A stretch of 64,000 nt of DNA from Epinephelus fuscoguttatus (taxonomy: Eukaryota; Chordata; Actinopteri; Perciformes; Serranidae): contig NC_064758.1 in assembly GCF_011397635.1 (NCBI RefSeq), forward strand, positions 15,424,513 to 15,488,512, in the 5' to 3' direction. Each line of letters starts with the position of its first letter. The first letter of the stretch is position 1. A program made the position numbers and the translations under genes. The notes beneath the pieces are model-generated. The model was not told the DNA's origin, searched no databases, and saw only the letters and a list, made by a program, of their open reading frames with translations. This document shows, piece by piece, positions 40,901-50,500 of this stretch.

Positions 40901-43900
40901 TGAACCTGTCGATCATGAAAGTTAAACCTATAATGACAGTGACAGTGAGCTGACAAAAATGTCTGCTATTGTTCACTTGTGTGGATGAGCAGAGAATTAA
41001 CGAGTTGCATCTGTGAACACCTTAAAAGAGGCAGAAATACTGGAATGGAAACCATTACATGTTCAATTCTTGTTCTCAGTACATGCTGATTGCAAATCAA
41101 TCAAATTTTTTTGTTCACATGTGTTCAGTGGGAGTGTGAAAACTAAGAGGGCTGAGTTTAAATAGCAAAATACACCAAAGCCTCCACAATTTGAGTCTGC
41201 CAGCATTTCACAATTGAAAGGTGTGAACAAGATGCTTTCCTGGTTTCCCCGGGTCATTCTAAAAATTGCAGCAATGGAAAGCCAAGCACAACCGCTCCAA
41301 GTACACTGACTTCCTCAATACCACTATGCCTGTGCAGTTCAACAAGGACATATTGTTGACTCTTAAAGGGATGGTTCAGATTATGGACATTAGTGTTTTA
41401 GATAATAAGTTCAGATTCACCAATGTCACACAAAAAAACAAAGAAACTAACTGATCAAGTCAGTGGTAGACTAGCAGCTCCCATATTCTGTGAGGTAAGA
41501 TTACATTTTTTTGTCAAAGGAGTTTTGTGGCTTTGAGGAGAGCGCAGATAAATGTAATGGCCTTGACTACCCATCAGAAAGGGCTGTCTGACAGCAAAGT
41601 AAAGCAATGAAAATATTCTCAATATAGGGTTAAGATAAATTGATATTAATTTTTTTACGTGAGCCTAACTGGGGACATGCCGACTGTCATCCACTGAAGG
41701 TAATACTGTACACTGACTAAATAAATACCTCATACAGCCTCATTTAAAAAAATCTAAACTAACCATTTAATTGCCCCTACACACCCTTGGTCCAGTCACA
41801 CAGATGTTTTCGTTTATTTTAGCTGATTAGGCCATTTCAAAGGTATGCTCACGTTACACTTTCATAATATAACCAATTATCTTCTATTAAAGCCTGCACA
41901 ACAGATTAATCTAGTGTGTGTTCCCAGTTTCGATGTAAATTCCCCCCAGATTCGCAGCTCAGAGTTCACCTTTATTCATCTGTGACCAAGCGAATGTGCT
42001 CGGTCAGCCAATGGACACACTCATGCATTGTTTGGAAATGGAGAAGTTATTACTTTAGTGGGTTTCATATACTCCTGAGACCTGAACTTTTGTTTGGTAT
42101 GCATTATTAATTTATCCTAGCTACTTGAGATTAGTAGGACATAAGTATAAAAACCTAAACACTGTCAACAATAATAAAGTCCTAATGTCCTCAAACCAGT
42201 ACTTCCTAATTAACAGTGTCTTAACTTGTTACTGTTGCTGAAATTGGTCAAATTTGTTGCCATATCAAACTACAAACATTATTAATCATAAACACACAAG
42301 TTTCAACCATTAAATGTGATCAGGTTTTGGACCTTGTCCACTTTTGTGTCTGGATCAGCTGCAGACTGACGGCAGAAGAGCTTAGATTCTCTGCCCGAGC
42401 CCAAACCCGCCACTATCCTCAGACTCAGACGGGTCGGGCTCCTCATATTAGACCTAGGCTATGGAACCAACTACTTATCACACCTGGGAGGGGGGTTGCG
42501 TGGCCCCCACTTGATGTTGCCACTGGCCACGCACATGTGAGTTCCTCCCTTCACGCGCATCACACTTGACCTGCTACACATAGGCCTAACGAGCGAAATG
42601 GAGCTTTCGGACGTCAAGAAAAAAAATAGCCTTAGGAGAGTTTAAATTGGCCCAATCTCAAGGGAAGTCCGAGGTTTGGGACAGCTTTAAATTAGTTGTC
42701 AACGGTAACGTGTGTGTCGGCTTTGTCGAGTGTACTATTATTAATGAACACCCTGTTCTGAGATAATCCTCCCTCATTGTTGCACTATTCATTAAGATCC
42801 TCCTGAACAGATTTCAGTCATTCAAACAACTCTCGTTCAAAACATCTGTTGTAACGTCCCAATCCTTAAAAAAACAAATGTCTGGTTTAAACTGGCCTCA
42901 GGCTCCTAATTATAGTTAAAGGGACGGGCCAGGCTGGGCTCGGACAGAACATGCACAGGCTCAGGTGAGGTCGGGCTGGATTTTTTGGGCCCGATCTAAG
43001 CTCTACTTGGCAGAGATGGCAGCCATCTTGTTTTTACAGGAATTTGTGTATTGTGCTCTTACTAACACTAGATGGCACAAAAAAGTGTCCACGACAGTTC
43101 TAAGTTCAGTAGAATGAAGTTTAAGGTCAAGTAAACCCAAAATGTGATGTCCACGTATGAGGACGCAGTGTCTCAGGAGGTACATTATCCCACTACCAGA
43201 CTACAAAGCGTCACACTCATACACTGTTTACAGTTTGTCATCTCTGATCAATATTTATTTAATACTCTCATATCACACAGAACATCACATCCTTTTTCAG
43301 GCTTTGTTGAACTTTGTTATCATTTCTTATTCAGTTAGGACTATTCTATGTAATAAAGCAATGCTTACGTTCTGAAACCAAGATTTCAGGGAATTTAGGG
43401 ACAGTTAAATTCTTTGTCACAGTTATTGTGCAATGTAGTACGATTGAACCTTTTAACCCTGCAAAACTAATGGAACACTTTTCATTTGTGATGACTGCCT
43501 TATTACTTATTGATCTGCTGTTCACTGTGTCTACTATAAACAGTGTAAAAGGTAGCTGATACCAATTTGTATTGTATCCATAATTTTCTTCTGAAAAAAA
43601 TCCTCTAACTCTCATGAGTTCCTGCCTCACATATAATGTGCTCCTCTTCAACTTTCTGGGTGAGAAATGAGTGGAGCCCTTATAGGACGGGACTTGTTGG
43701 ATGCAACTGGAATCACTTATTGGCAATCACAGTAGTTTGTAACTCGCAGAGTTTCGGCTGACAACGTTCTGAAGAGTGCAGCAAAACATAGTCCAATCAT
43801 CAGTGCTAATTGAAAGCCTTGAGTGGTGGTGCTTTTGAGCTGGTTTTAATTAAATAATGGCTGTGCTAAATTCATGTAATTCATGCTTGAAAGGGCATTG

Positions 43901-45422
43901 ATTTCACTCTATAATCATCAGTCCACTGCTTATCAAAACAACATGAGAGGAGTTTAAAATAGAGCCCCCAAAACCACAGTAAATCACAGCTGCATGTTAT
44001 CTACAGTTGCCAGGCCTTATTTTAAACCTATTGTAAAGCTACCTCGTTCAGGGAGATCTTGTTGTTTTTGATCCTCTGGGGTGGGCTTTTCCATGTTTTC
44101 CCAAAGAAGTGCTGATGGTTTCTATCAAACAGGGTCACTCGCAGTTGGTAGGTCACATCTTGTCCCGCCTCTGACATCTCCTGTTTATAAAAATGGATGA
44201 CACCCACATTAGAAAAGTCACAGGTAATCCTTGCCCTAAAAGATTTAGATGTATAAAAAAATACACCTTAAATATTCCAATTTAATGATGCTCAACTTCT
44301 TTATACATGATCCAAACCCTAAATTCTGCATATACATACTACCCTAATGAACACACACTCCACAGAAATCACTAAGCTGAAATTAGCTTCCCAGTCAGCA
44401 GTTAAGGGGAGAGTTAAAGGGACACGTAATTTAAAATGCTGAGCGACCCATCCTCAGCTTTTTGCACCTGTTACTGTTGTGAAAGCATGTTAGAGATTTA
44501 AGGGTAAAGCCTCAATGCTGTCTGAAACACACTTTTTAAATCTGTCTAACATTTACTTAAACTTGTCAAATCTGTACAAGATTATCTGAGCTAGACTAAG
44601 GTTGATGAGAAAACAGTTTCAGATTTGTTAAACCTTTATTCTATTTGTGAAAATGCAAAAAAAAAAAAAAACAGATTTCACTGCTTTTTTTCACATGTAG
44701 ATCAAAAACCACTATACTTAGACTTGTCAAATCCGAACTGAATTATCCCAGATAGGATAAATATTATTTAAAACACGGTTTCAGTTTTGTGAAACCTTTA
44801 TTCTATTTGTGAAAATTCAAAAAAAGGAAAAAGTCAAGGTTATCTTGAAGAGTATTTCCACGAAACAACAATGCGCTAAGACTTAAAACTGCAGTGGTGT
44901 TAGCTGGATTATCTCTAAACCGAATTTACAAGAGGATCCATAGCATGCTCACTGTGGTATTTTGTCGTGGTGAACTCAAGTGACCGGTGTAATAAATGCA
45001 AGGTCACCTTTAATTATAAAACTTTTGGATGGAGTTTTGCTCATTTTGTTCAGATGCACTGTGACGTATTTATTACATATAGGGGCGGACACTGTGGGGT
45101 CACAGGCTTTTATCTTATCTTTGCTAACTAATTAATATAGAAAGTAACGCTCTACTCCACGAATTAGAATCTACATGGAATTTACTTCGTTTAACAGCCA
45201 CCAAATTTCTGCCATGAGCACAACTGTTTCTAAATCTCTACCAAGCATTCAGCGTTAGTTGTGAGCTATCACCTGCGGGAGGTGAGCAGCAGTGAGCCGG
45301 CTGAGGCTGAGCTGGAAGCCGTGGGACTGGGTGAAGTGGCTTTCCACAGCCAGGCGGACAGTCTGACTGGGCGGGGGAACCAACCGGCTTCTGTCAAACA
45401 CTTCTCTCCAGCCGTCCGCCAT
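15874..45422 (-). CDS. nphp4: nphp4, nephrocystin-4, first four coding exons (3' part outside window)
   Basis: Partial CDS on the minus strand: exons 45,422-45,273, 44,180-44,043, 16,400-16,231 and 15,938-15,874, all with GT-AG junctions and matching phases (0, 0, 2, then a split codon). The 174 codons give the N-terminus of nephrocystin-4: a WREVFDRSRLVPPPSQ start motif, then LRVTLFDRNHQHFFGKTWK, LYFHTSLGLPSTVVVLELV and LYHGSPRGLLHPLL, colinear with the human protein as I know it. Nephrocystin-4 is a ciliary transition-zone protein that works with NPHP1 and RPGRIP1L; loss causes nephronophthisis in humans. The full protein is about 1,400 residues, so most of the gene is off the left edge. 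The start at 45,422 has a strong context (CACCATGG); an in-frame ATG 27 bp upstream (45,449) would add nine residues. Confidence 0.92.
16231..16400 (-). CDS. nphp4: nphp4 coding exon 3
   Basis: 170 nt, 56 codons plus two bases, from a TTCTATAG acceptor to an AGAAG/GTGATT donor. It encodes VLYFHTSLGLPSTVVVLELV followed by a GRGFTVLELFTNRP segment, aligning with the YFHTSLNHP region of human NPHP4. Confidence 0.92.
17653..17681. repeat. (AAAC)n microsatellite
   Basis: Five tandem ACAA/AAAC units in nphp4 intron 2. Confidence 0.9.
19435..19466. repeat. (TTTA)n microsatellite
   Basis: About eight uninterrupted TTTA units in nphp4 intron 2. Confidence 0.95.
21329..21590. mobile_element. MITE with GCAGCAAC termini
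   Basis: The left end GCAGCAACAATTAATC and the right end AATCGTTAGTTGCTGC form inverted termini. The interior is AT-rich, includes ATAATCGAAAAATAATC near the right end, and is non-coding. I recognise the general pattern as a very common fish MITE, but the superfamily was not resolved. Confidence 0.6.
23536..23757 (+). repeat. Dispersed repeat, copy A
   Basis: This shares a long match with 31,917-32,146, including CACACTGGTGGCCAAGGCTA, GAGCAATTTGGGGTTCAGT, ACCGCTGATCTTCC and CTGAGCCACAG, in the same orientation. Compared with copy B it lacks about 40 bp in the middle. The class is unknown. Confidence 0.75.
24338..24700. mobile_element. MITE with CAGTGTGTAGGATTTA terminus
   Basis: The left terminus CAGTGTGTAGGATTTAG is matched in inverted orientation by the right end (complement CAGTGTGTGGGATATACTGG). 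The 363-bp interior is non-coding. No clear target-site duplication was found, so the superfamily stays open. Confidence 0.55.
26647..27049 (+). repeat. Dispersed repeat family X, copy in nphp4 intron 2
   Basis: About 400 bp that match 50,561-50,887 (dffb intron 5). Shared blocks include AACAACAGCAAAACTAT, CTTTCTGATGG, CATGCTCTCTTCAAAGCCAG or near matches, and GCTGGTCTA. The final part also matches about 41,365-41,510. No coding potential was recognised and no terminal repeats were seen. Confidence 0.75.
28786..28803. repeat. (CA)n microsatellite
   Basis: Short CA dinucleotide run in nphp4 intron 2. Confidence 0.8.
31917..32146 (+). repeat. Dispersed repeat, copy B
   Basis: Longer partner of the repeat at 23,536-23,757. 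It retains a middle segment (AGACTGGAGGAGCTGGTAA) that copy A has lost, and ends in the same GAGCCACAG motif. Confidence 0.75.
36425..37250. repeat. Unclassified interspersed repeat with recurring GGCGCTA motifs
   Basis: About 820 bp carry the motif GGGGGCGCTATAG, GGGGGCGCTAGAG and GGTGGCGCTATAAC at roughly 36,584, 37,042 and 37,171, in text resembling a multi-copy fish repeat (repeated segments of the form ACTTGGT...AGATATG, TGAAACT...CAC). No terminal repeats or conserved ORF were found. Confidence 0.5.
37494..37518. repeat. (TA)n microsatellite, left of the MITE
   Basis: An AT run directly abuts the MITE's left end. With the right-hand run it indicates insertion of the MITE into a TA microsatellite. 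Confidence 0.9.
37519..37851. mobile_element. Tc1-derived MITE, internal-deletion copy of the left-edge Tc1 family
   Basis: A 333-bp element with inverted termini CAGTACAGGCCAAAAG, each terminal repeat about 100 bp. Its first 225 bp match the complement of 587 to about 363, the 5' end of the Tc1-like transposon at the window start. It then passes straight into the opposite terminal repeat. The junction is at CATTC (37,745-37,749), a sequence present at both parental breakpoints, so a single microhomology-sized deletion removed the transposase. The left flank gives the TA; the right TA is obscured by a TG/TA run. Confidence 0.9.
37852..37922. repeat. (TG)n(TA)n compound microsatellite
   Basis: Eight or nine TG units followed by more than 25 TA units, directly after the MITE. 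Confidence 0.95.
37936..37965. repeat. Perfect 30-bp palindrome
   Basis: CCCAGTGTATATATA is followed immediately by its exact reverse complement ending in CACTGGG. The AT-rich centre makes cruciform extrusion plausible. It lies 13 bp after the long TA run. Confidence 0.95.
39925..40448 (+). pseudogene. hAT (ZBED/Ac-like) transposase BED-finger exon, frameshifted
   Basis: A reading frame from ATG at 40,121 (MVEGGDSGTQDIFPP) hits a stop after a run of seven C at 40,159-40,165. With six C it would continue directly into the frame that encodes TKRTKSEVWAYFGF, CRTCRKKV and TTNLLAHLRDHHPQ. That second part is a BED zinc finger: aromatic SEVW-YF start, C-x2-C, then H-x3-H-type ligands. BED fingers sit at the N-terminus of Ac/ZBED-type hAT transposases. 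No further transposase exon follows. The leading sequence (TTAGGGATGGAATGATTGC at about 39,928) may be the hAT terminus. Confidence 0.65.
41365..41510 (+). repeat. Dispersed repeat family X, partial copy
   Basis: This matches the distal part of the copies at 26,647-27,049 and 50,561-50,887: a TTAAAGGG-type start, then CACCAATGTCACACAA, ACTAACTGATCAAG and AGCAGCTCCCAT. Confidence 0.6.
42377..43004. mobile_element. hAT-like non-autonomous element with AGAGCTTAGAT termini
   Basis: The left end AGAGCTTAGAT with GCCCGAGCCC and the right end GGGCCCGATCTAAGCTCT are inverted copies. The 628-bp interior shows no transposase. The flanks GACGGCAG and CTTGGCAG match at five of eight positions, a weak candidate for a decayed 8-bp target duplication. 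Confidence 0.5.
44043..44180 (-). CDS. nphp4: nphp4 coding exon 2
   Basis: Forty-six codons in phase 0, from an AAACAG acceptor to a GAG/GTAGCT donor. It encodes DVTYQLRVTLFDRNHQHFFG, the start of the conserved N-terminal domain with the HFFG-TWK signature. The donor leads into the 27.6-kb intron 2. Confidence 0.92.
44552..44826. repeat. nphp4: Two-copy tandem duplication, unit about 161 bp
   Basis: The blocks ACTTGTCAAATC, AAACCTTTATTCTATTTGTG and the following A-rich run occur at about 44,561-44,665 and again at 44,722-44,830, offset by 161-162 bp. It lies in nphp4 intron 1. Confidence 0.75.
45273..45422 (-). CDS. nphp4: nphp4 coding exon 1
   Basis: Fifty codons from MADGWREVF to TAAHLPQ, ending at CAG followed by a GTGATA donor. 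The tryptophan, phenylalanine and LVPP motif match the conserved nephrocystin-4 start. Transcription begins somewhere upstream (higher coordinates); the 5' UTR limits are not visible. Confidence 0.9.
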
Positions 45423-45567
45423 GGTGGATATGTCTTCTGTTTGGACCATTGTCTCTAGTTAACAGCAAAATAAGATTGACATTGCGAAAAAAAGTGAAAT
45501 TAAGGGTACAACTAAGATGTTACTGGGAATGTTATCTTTTCTACCCGTTTAGATTTTCAAACCCGCG

Positions 45568-45578
45568 GCCGCCATGTT
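45568..45578 (-). promoter_or_regulatory. YY1-like motif upstream of nphp4
   Basis: On the minus strand this reads AACATGGCGGC, a full match to the classic YY1 consensus. It sits about 150 bp upstream of the nphp4 ATG inside a short GC-rich patch (CCCGCGGCCGCC), a position typical of promoter-proximal YY1 sites. Confidence 0.5.
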
Positions 45579-47354
45579 GAAATTGGATTGTACTACTCAG
45601 TGCAGAGGGGTGAGCCAAGTAAATCAATTATGTCATTCGGGGTTTTTATGTGTTGAAAATAATAACGTAAACAATAAAGATTTAACATACGACAATTGTG
45701 CTTATGCACCGAGTCGTTTTACTACTAAACTACGCATCTAAACAAAATGTTACAATCTTCGACTCAAATCCTCCACACCTTTCACTTGGTATTTCCCACC
45801 GCGCTGCATCAGTTGCTATGGTAATATTCAATTTAGCATACAGTTGAAGTCTTTCATAAATGCGACTAAAAATGAATATCCACAAGTGTTTCAGTATTAT
45901 GTATGTGCTTACAAAAATATATAGTTATTTAGCAATTATTTTAAAATATTATTCAAATTATTCATAGTAATTGTAGTGTATTATATTGTATAGCATTACA
46001 ACAGTCTGAGGTGACAGGAAACATTCAAATTGCTAATTTAAGATGAAACAGTTAAACTTAAAAGGTGGCCCATTACAGTAAAAAGGGTCTGTGGCCCTTT
46101 TTATTGCAAAGTATAGATAATTTCCCATGACTGGCTGTTAAAGTTTAGGAAGCGGGAAGTACAGGTCTTTTTAAGTCCCATTTTACCTGATGGTCCACTT
46201 TATCTGACTTCAGTGTGTGTGGGACAAGGGGGGATTAAATTAATTGCTGTGTGAAATGGCTGGCCTGCCTACAGCTGAATTCATCCCTGCTAGAGACAAT
46301 CTCCCCGAAATGTCAGATAGAGCCAAGGCAGGATGCTTCCATATAGGTAGCTACATGCTCAAAACAGACTTTATATGTGATTTGGGAGAAGCCCTTCAGA
46401 CAGTCAAGAAGTTAAGTATAAAAAAAGGTTGAGGCCGGGCACAAAAGGTTGAGGCTGGGAAAAACTTTTTATTGCTTTAAGTTTGGGGAACTGTTATGTA
46501 ATAGGTTCCTCTGGGTGCCAGAATTGAAGGGCAATGGTGGCTGACAGCAATGGAATAAGTACAGAGCCCCTAAATCTCACAAGATTGGTTTACTTTTATT
46601 TGTACTGCCACTGGCTCCACATGTGAAGTATAAATTTACCCACACAGTCATTGCCATTACTAGTGGAGTCAAAGCTGCTCAACAATTCCAGTCAGAGGGC
46701 CCATGAAGATAAAAAAAAAAAAAAATTAACTAGCATACAAACTTGAATTTTTCATGGTGGTATTAGCCCAGCACTTTTGTGGATGTAAACATCAAGCACT
46801 TTGTCCCGCATTTGCACTGTCCTTCATGCAACAACATATAGTGTTACCAGTCTGCATTTACACAATAACAGTATAAGCAAATATAGGTAATTGAAAATTA
46901 TTTGAATATTACAATATCCAGCCTCCCTTTGGCCAGCTACAACATCAGAATTCTGCTTACACGTTAATGCATTAATATAATAATATTATTGGCCCGGTAT
47001 GTGTGCACATACAAGGAATTTGACTCTGTTTTTCTTTTGTTTGTTTGTTTTTTGGGGGGTTTTTTGTTTTGTTTTTTTTTCTTTCAATGTAACCTACAAA
47101 GACAGAAATAGATATGCAGCTTTCAAAAAAGAGCACCAAAGCTGAGCAAAATTAAACATGCACGTGTTAACTTTGAGGTTTTATTCATTTTGTTGATAAT
47201 TATTCACTTACATTTTGAATGCAAGGCTTTTCCCGAGTAATAGAGTTTTTTTTAAAAAAAAATGGTATGGTCATTTTTACTTAGGCAAAATATAGATAAA
47301 ACACCTCATACACCACTATTCAGCATTCAAGAAAAGACAATAGCAGGGGAGAGA

Positions 47355-47370
47355 CACCAGGGGGCAGCAG
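47355..47370 (+). promoter_or_regulatory. CTCF-like motif upstream of dffb
   Basis: CACCAGGGGGCAGCAG fits the CTCF core (CCACNAGGGGGCAG-like). It ends 72 bp before the dffb ATG. It could equally be part of a dispersed repeat; occupancy cannot be inferred from sequence. Confidence 0.4.
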
Positions 47371-47442
47371 TGCACCATCACCGAGTGCAGTCAGCCTCAA
47401 GAGGAAGAAGAAGGAAGCGGTAGGTACAAACTGGACACTGCA

Positions 47443-47565
47443 ATGTTTGGACTCTTCAGGAAAAGTAAACCTGTGAAAATTAGGAGCCGTAATGACAACA
47501 GAAAATACGGAGTTGCAGCAAAGGGTGTGAAGGAGTTGCTTAAAAAGGGCTGCAAGTTATTACAG
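47443..47565 (+). CDS. dffb: dffb coding exon 1
   Basis: 41 codons from MFGLFRKSKPVKIRS to KGCKLLQ, donor CAG/GTGAGT. It encodes the first half of the CIDE-N domain. The A-rich context before the ATG (CTGCAATGT) is moderate; no other in-frame ATG competes. Confidence 0.93.
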
Positions 47566-50500
47566 GTGAGTTTGTGTGGTTTATTCCGGTTTGTTTTAGC
47601 GTTAACAGCTGTTCCGCTTTCTCTTCGGCGAGGATACGGTTAAAATGAGAGAAGAAGAAAAGTCAACACTGTTTGCAAACACAAGAAAACACACAGCTGT
47701 TAACCAGCAGCTGCTCAGGTGCATGGTTGAAGGTGAATATATTAAGATAACTTTAGCTGTTTGGCTAACAGCTGTTAGATACAGGGGCGGTTTCCTTCAG
47801 ACAACCTGGACAAAGAGATATGCCTACATGTTTCCGATACAGTTATCTGATTCTGCACATGAGATGATACAACCTAATTTATCCACAGGAGGGAGGTTTA
47901 GCATTACAGCAGCACATAGACAGGCCAGAGAGGCAGGTAGCAACATGTTAGAAAGTCATGTACAGTGCACTACCTCTGACAAGTGTGCATACATGTAATG
48001 GAAGTGCAAAAACAACTGACAGCAGATGTTTCATAGTAAAGCATAACTTAAAAAACATCCTGTTCCTTTCAAATGAAATGTAACATATGACCAAGTGTGT
48101 TTCAGAGGTAGTGGCCACAACAGTTCATCTTTATTCAGAGGAGGCCAGACAAGCAGACGCCGCCCGCCTTCTAGCACCAGATACACAAGATAAATTTCAT
48201 CTGAACAGACTGTCAGAGATAGCTCTGTGGTGTAAGGCAAGATTTGATCTAAAAAATTACAACACAAGAACTACAAAGGGAAATAAATGCAGATCATCAT
48301 ATTCTGTCATCATAACTCTCACTATCCACAGTGGTCATATTGTAAGACAGTGAGGGAAAGATAGTGGGCATCCCCTTGGCTTATGTTAAACTCTAAGAAA
48401 TATATCTTTGTAATGGCTCAGAATTTGTGAGGCTTTGTCCTACACATCACTTGACTTTAAACATCTTGTATCATAATTCTTATTGTTGTATAAATTGATG
48501 TCATTTCCAGTTGCCATTGTCTGGTGCACATGTGTGTTTGTATGCGGATGGGACCAAAGTGACGGAGGGATTCTTCCCAACTCTTCCAGACAACACTGAA
48601 CTTGTTCTCCTCTCCAGCGATCAGACATGGAGTGGAGGTAGGTGAATCAACCTAAAAGAAAAAGAGACAAGACAAATTCTTTTACTCTGTACTTGTGTAT
48701 GTGTTCTTTAGGTTTAAATGGAGGATAATGGTTATGTTGTCTGACCCCAGTAACCTCAGTGCTTCCAATTCCAGTTGTGTGTGACATCGATCAGTTACTG
48801 AACACAGACCGGCACGCCGATGGCCTCATTAAAGCGGCGAGAGGGCTCCTGTCTGATGAGCAGTCTCATAAAAGACGTAAAATCCTGACTGACCTGCTGT
48901 TCAACCTGGAGGACAGATCTGAGCTGGAGAGGAGAGAGGAGGATGAAGACTGGTTCAAAGGTACAAAGTTTAATAGAGAGTCTGGACATTTACACTGAAG
49001 CTGCTTGGTTTATGGGTTGGTACGGCAATATACTGCAGCCACAATGATTTAAAAAAGAAAATGTTTCTCATTAGAAGAAGTAAACTTATTTGTTTTAAAG
49101 AGATCCTTTTCATGTTAAAGGGCAACAGCCTCTAAAGTGCTTGTTTTGCCACTGACAGGCACAGATTGTTATTTTTAGTGTCTGACATTATGGAAAGGAT
49201 CCCTACAGTGGTCGATGTTTGTGTTAAAATAGTAAGATCCTTTTTGTTTGACCAGAAACAACCCCAAAAACGCATTCGCCAAACCCACCAGACTCTTTTT
49301 AAATAAAGAGTAATTCTATCGTCCTAAAACACACTTCATTCAAAGCTGATGGAAACAAAATAAAACTCACAAAACTATCTTGGTTCAACTTTCCACTGTT
49401 CTAACAATGGTCAAATCTGGTTTGGTTGAAATAAACCTTTAAGTCACCCAGTTGGATGTGAAGATGTGAAGGCTCTATGCACGCTAAAATAACTGTTTAT
49501 TTAAATGGAGTCTGGTTGGTTTGGCGATAACGATTTGGGGGCTGTTTCTGGTTAAACAAAAAGGATCTTATTCAACAAGCACTTATAGTGGGCGTCAGTT
49601 GACGGTGCACAAATGTCTCAAGTGGTTACATTGCAACATGTTTGCAGCTGCTTGCTGCAGCGCTATCGCTCTATACTGGACCACAAAAGCTGTGGTTTTA
49701 ACCTCGAGCTCATGAGACATTTAGTGTTGTAGATTAAGATCATTTGCACAGGCCAGGCTGTATAGAGGTTAATATGTCTTTTAGAAAGTATACTCCACTG
49801 ATGATCACATGGTCCAGTAACTTCTGAGACCCCTCTCCCCACAGCTCTCTGACATAGGAGACGTAATGGCTGTGTCCAACATTTTTTATAACTCTCTAGG
49901 TCTTTAGTCTAAACAGTACAATATGAAAGCAGGCATTGCAGCTAATTTAACAATACAAACAATTTACTCTGACCTACAGATGTCCCACTAAACACTTGAT
50001 GTGCCCCTAAATTCATCTGTCGTTGAGTTTGTTGTTAAGTGCGGTCTCGTTTCAGGTGTCGATGCTCGATTTAAGACAAAGTCTGCCTACATGAAGTTCA
50101 ACTGTGAGAGCAGGATACGAAGCTACATGAAGGAGGTAAAACTCATCAGTCTATTCATCAACGTTCAGGTGTCTGGTATCAAATATAATGTTTAGGTTGA
50201 AACTCTGTTCTCAGGTGGATGGCACAACCAAAACCATCGAGAAGGCTAAAATCAAGGCAGAGTTTCTGAAAGCATCGAAATGCCTGGCAGAAACACTGAA
50301 GGCGGCGAGGTACAACGGCAGCTACTTTGACAGGACTGAAAAGGAGCTGGATCGCCTCTGTACTCAGGAAGGATGGTTTACCTGTCAGGTATTACAGACG
50401 TAAAACCACATACCGGGCTTTGAGGAGTACTGTCTTCTTAAATGACAATTTGTAAATCAAGTACTCATACTGTGTTACGGTGAATTTAGGAAGAATTTAT

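Larger units (their letters stand above)
16401..44042 (-). other. nphp4: nphp4 intron 2, 27.6 kb, repeat-rich
   Basis: This stretch lies between the exon 2 donor and the exon 3 acceptor. It holds the simple repeats, MITEs, hAT remnant and dispersed repeats listed separately. Outside those I see no exon, RNA gene or conserved ORF. Open frames of 100-180 codons here (for example 18,268-17,723 minus) resemble no family I know and start at non-ATG codons, so I treat them as chance. Confidence 0.8.
45423..47442. promoter_or_regulatory. Bidirectional intergenic region between nphp4 and dffb
   Basis: Both start codons point away from this 2,020-bp region, so it must hold both promoters and 5' UTRs. 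Visible elements are a YY1-like site near nphp4 and a CTCF-like site near dffb. The middle (45,700-47,300) is AT-rich with T/G homopolymer runs near 47,035-47,085 and no recognisable exon. The two starts are too far apart for a compact shared core promoter. Confidence 0.6.

Noticed and set aside
47645-47998. 117-codon open frame in dffb intron 1
   Set aside because: It lies wholly within an intron defined by good splice sites and matching phases, and resembles no family I know.
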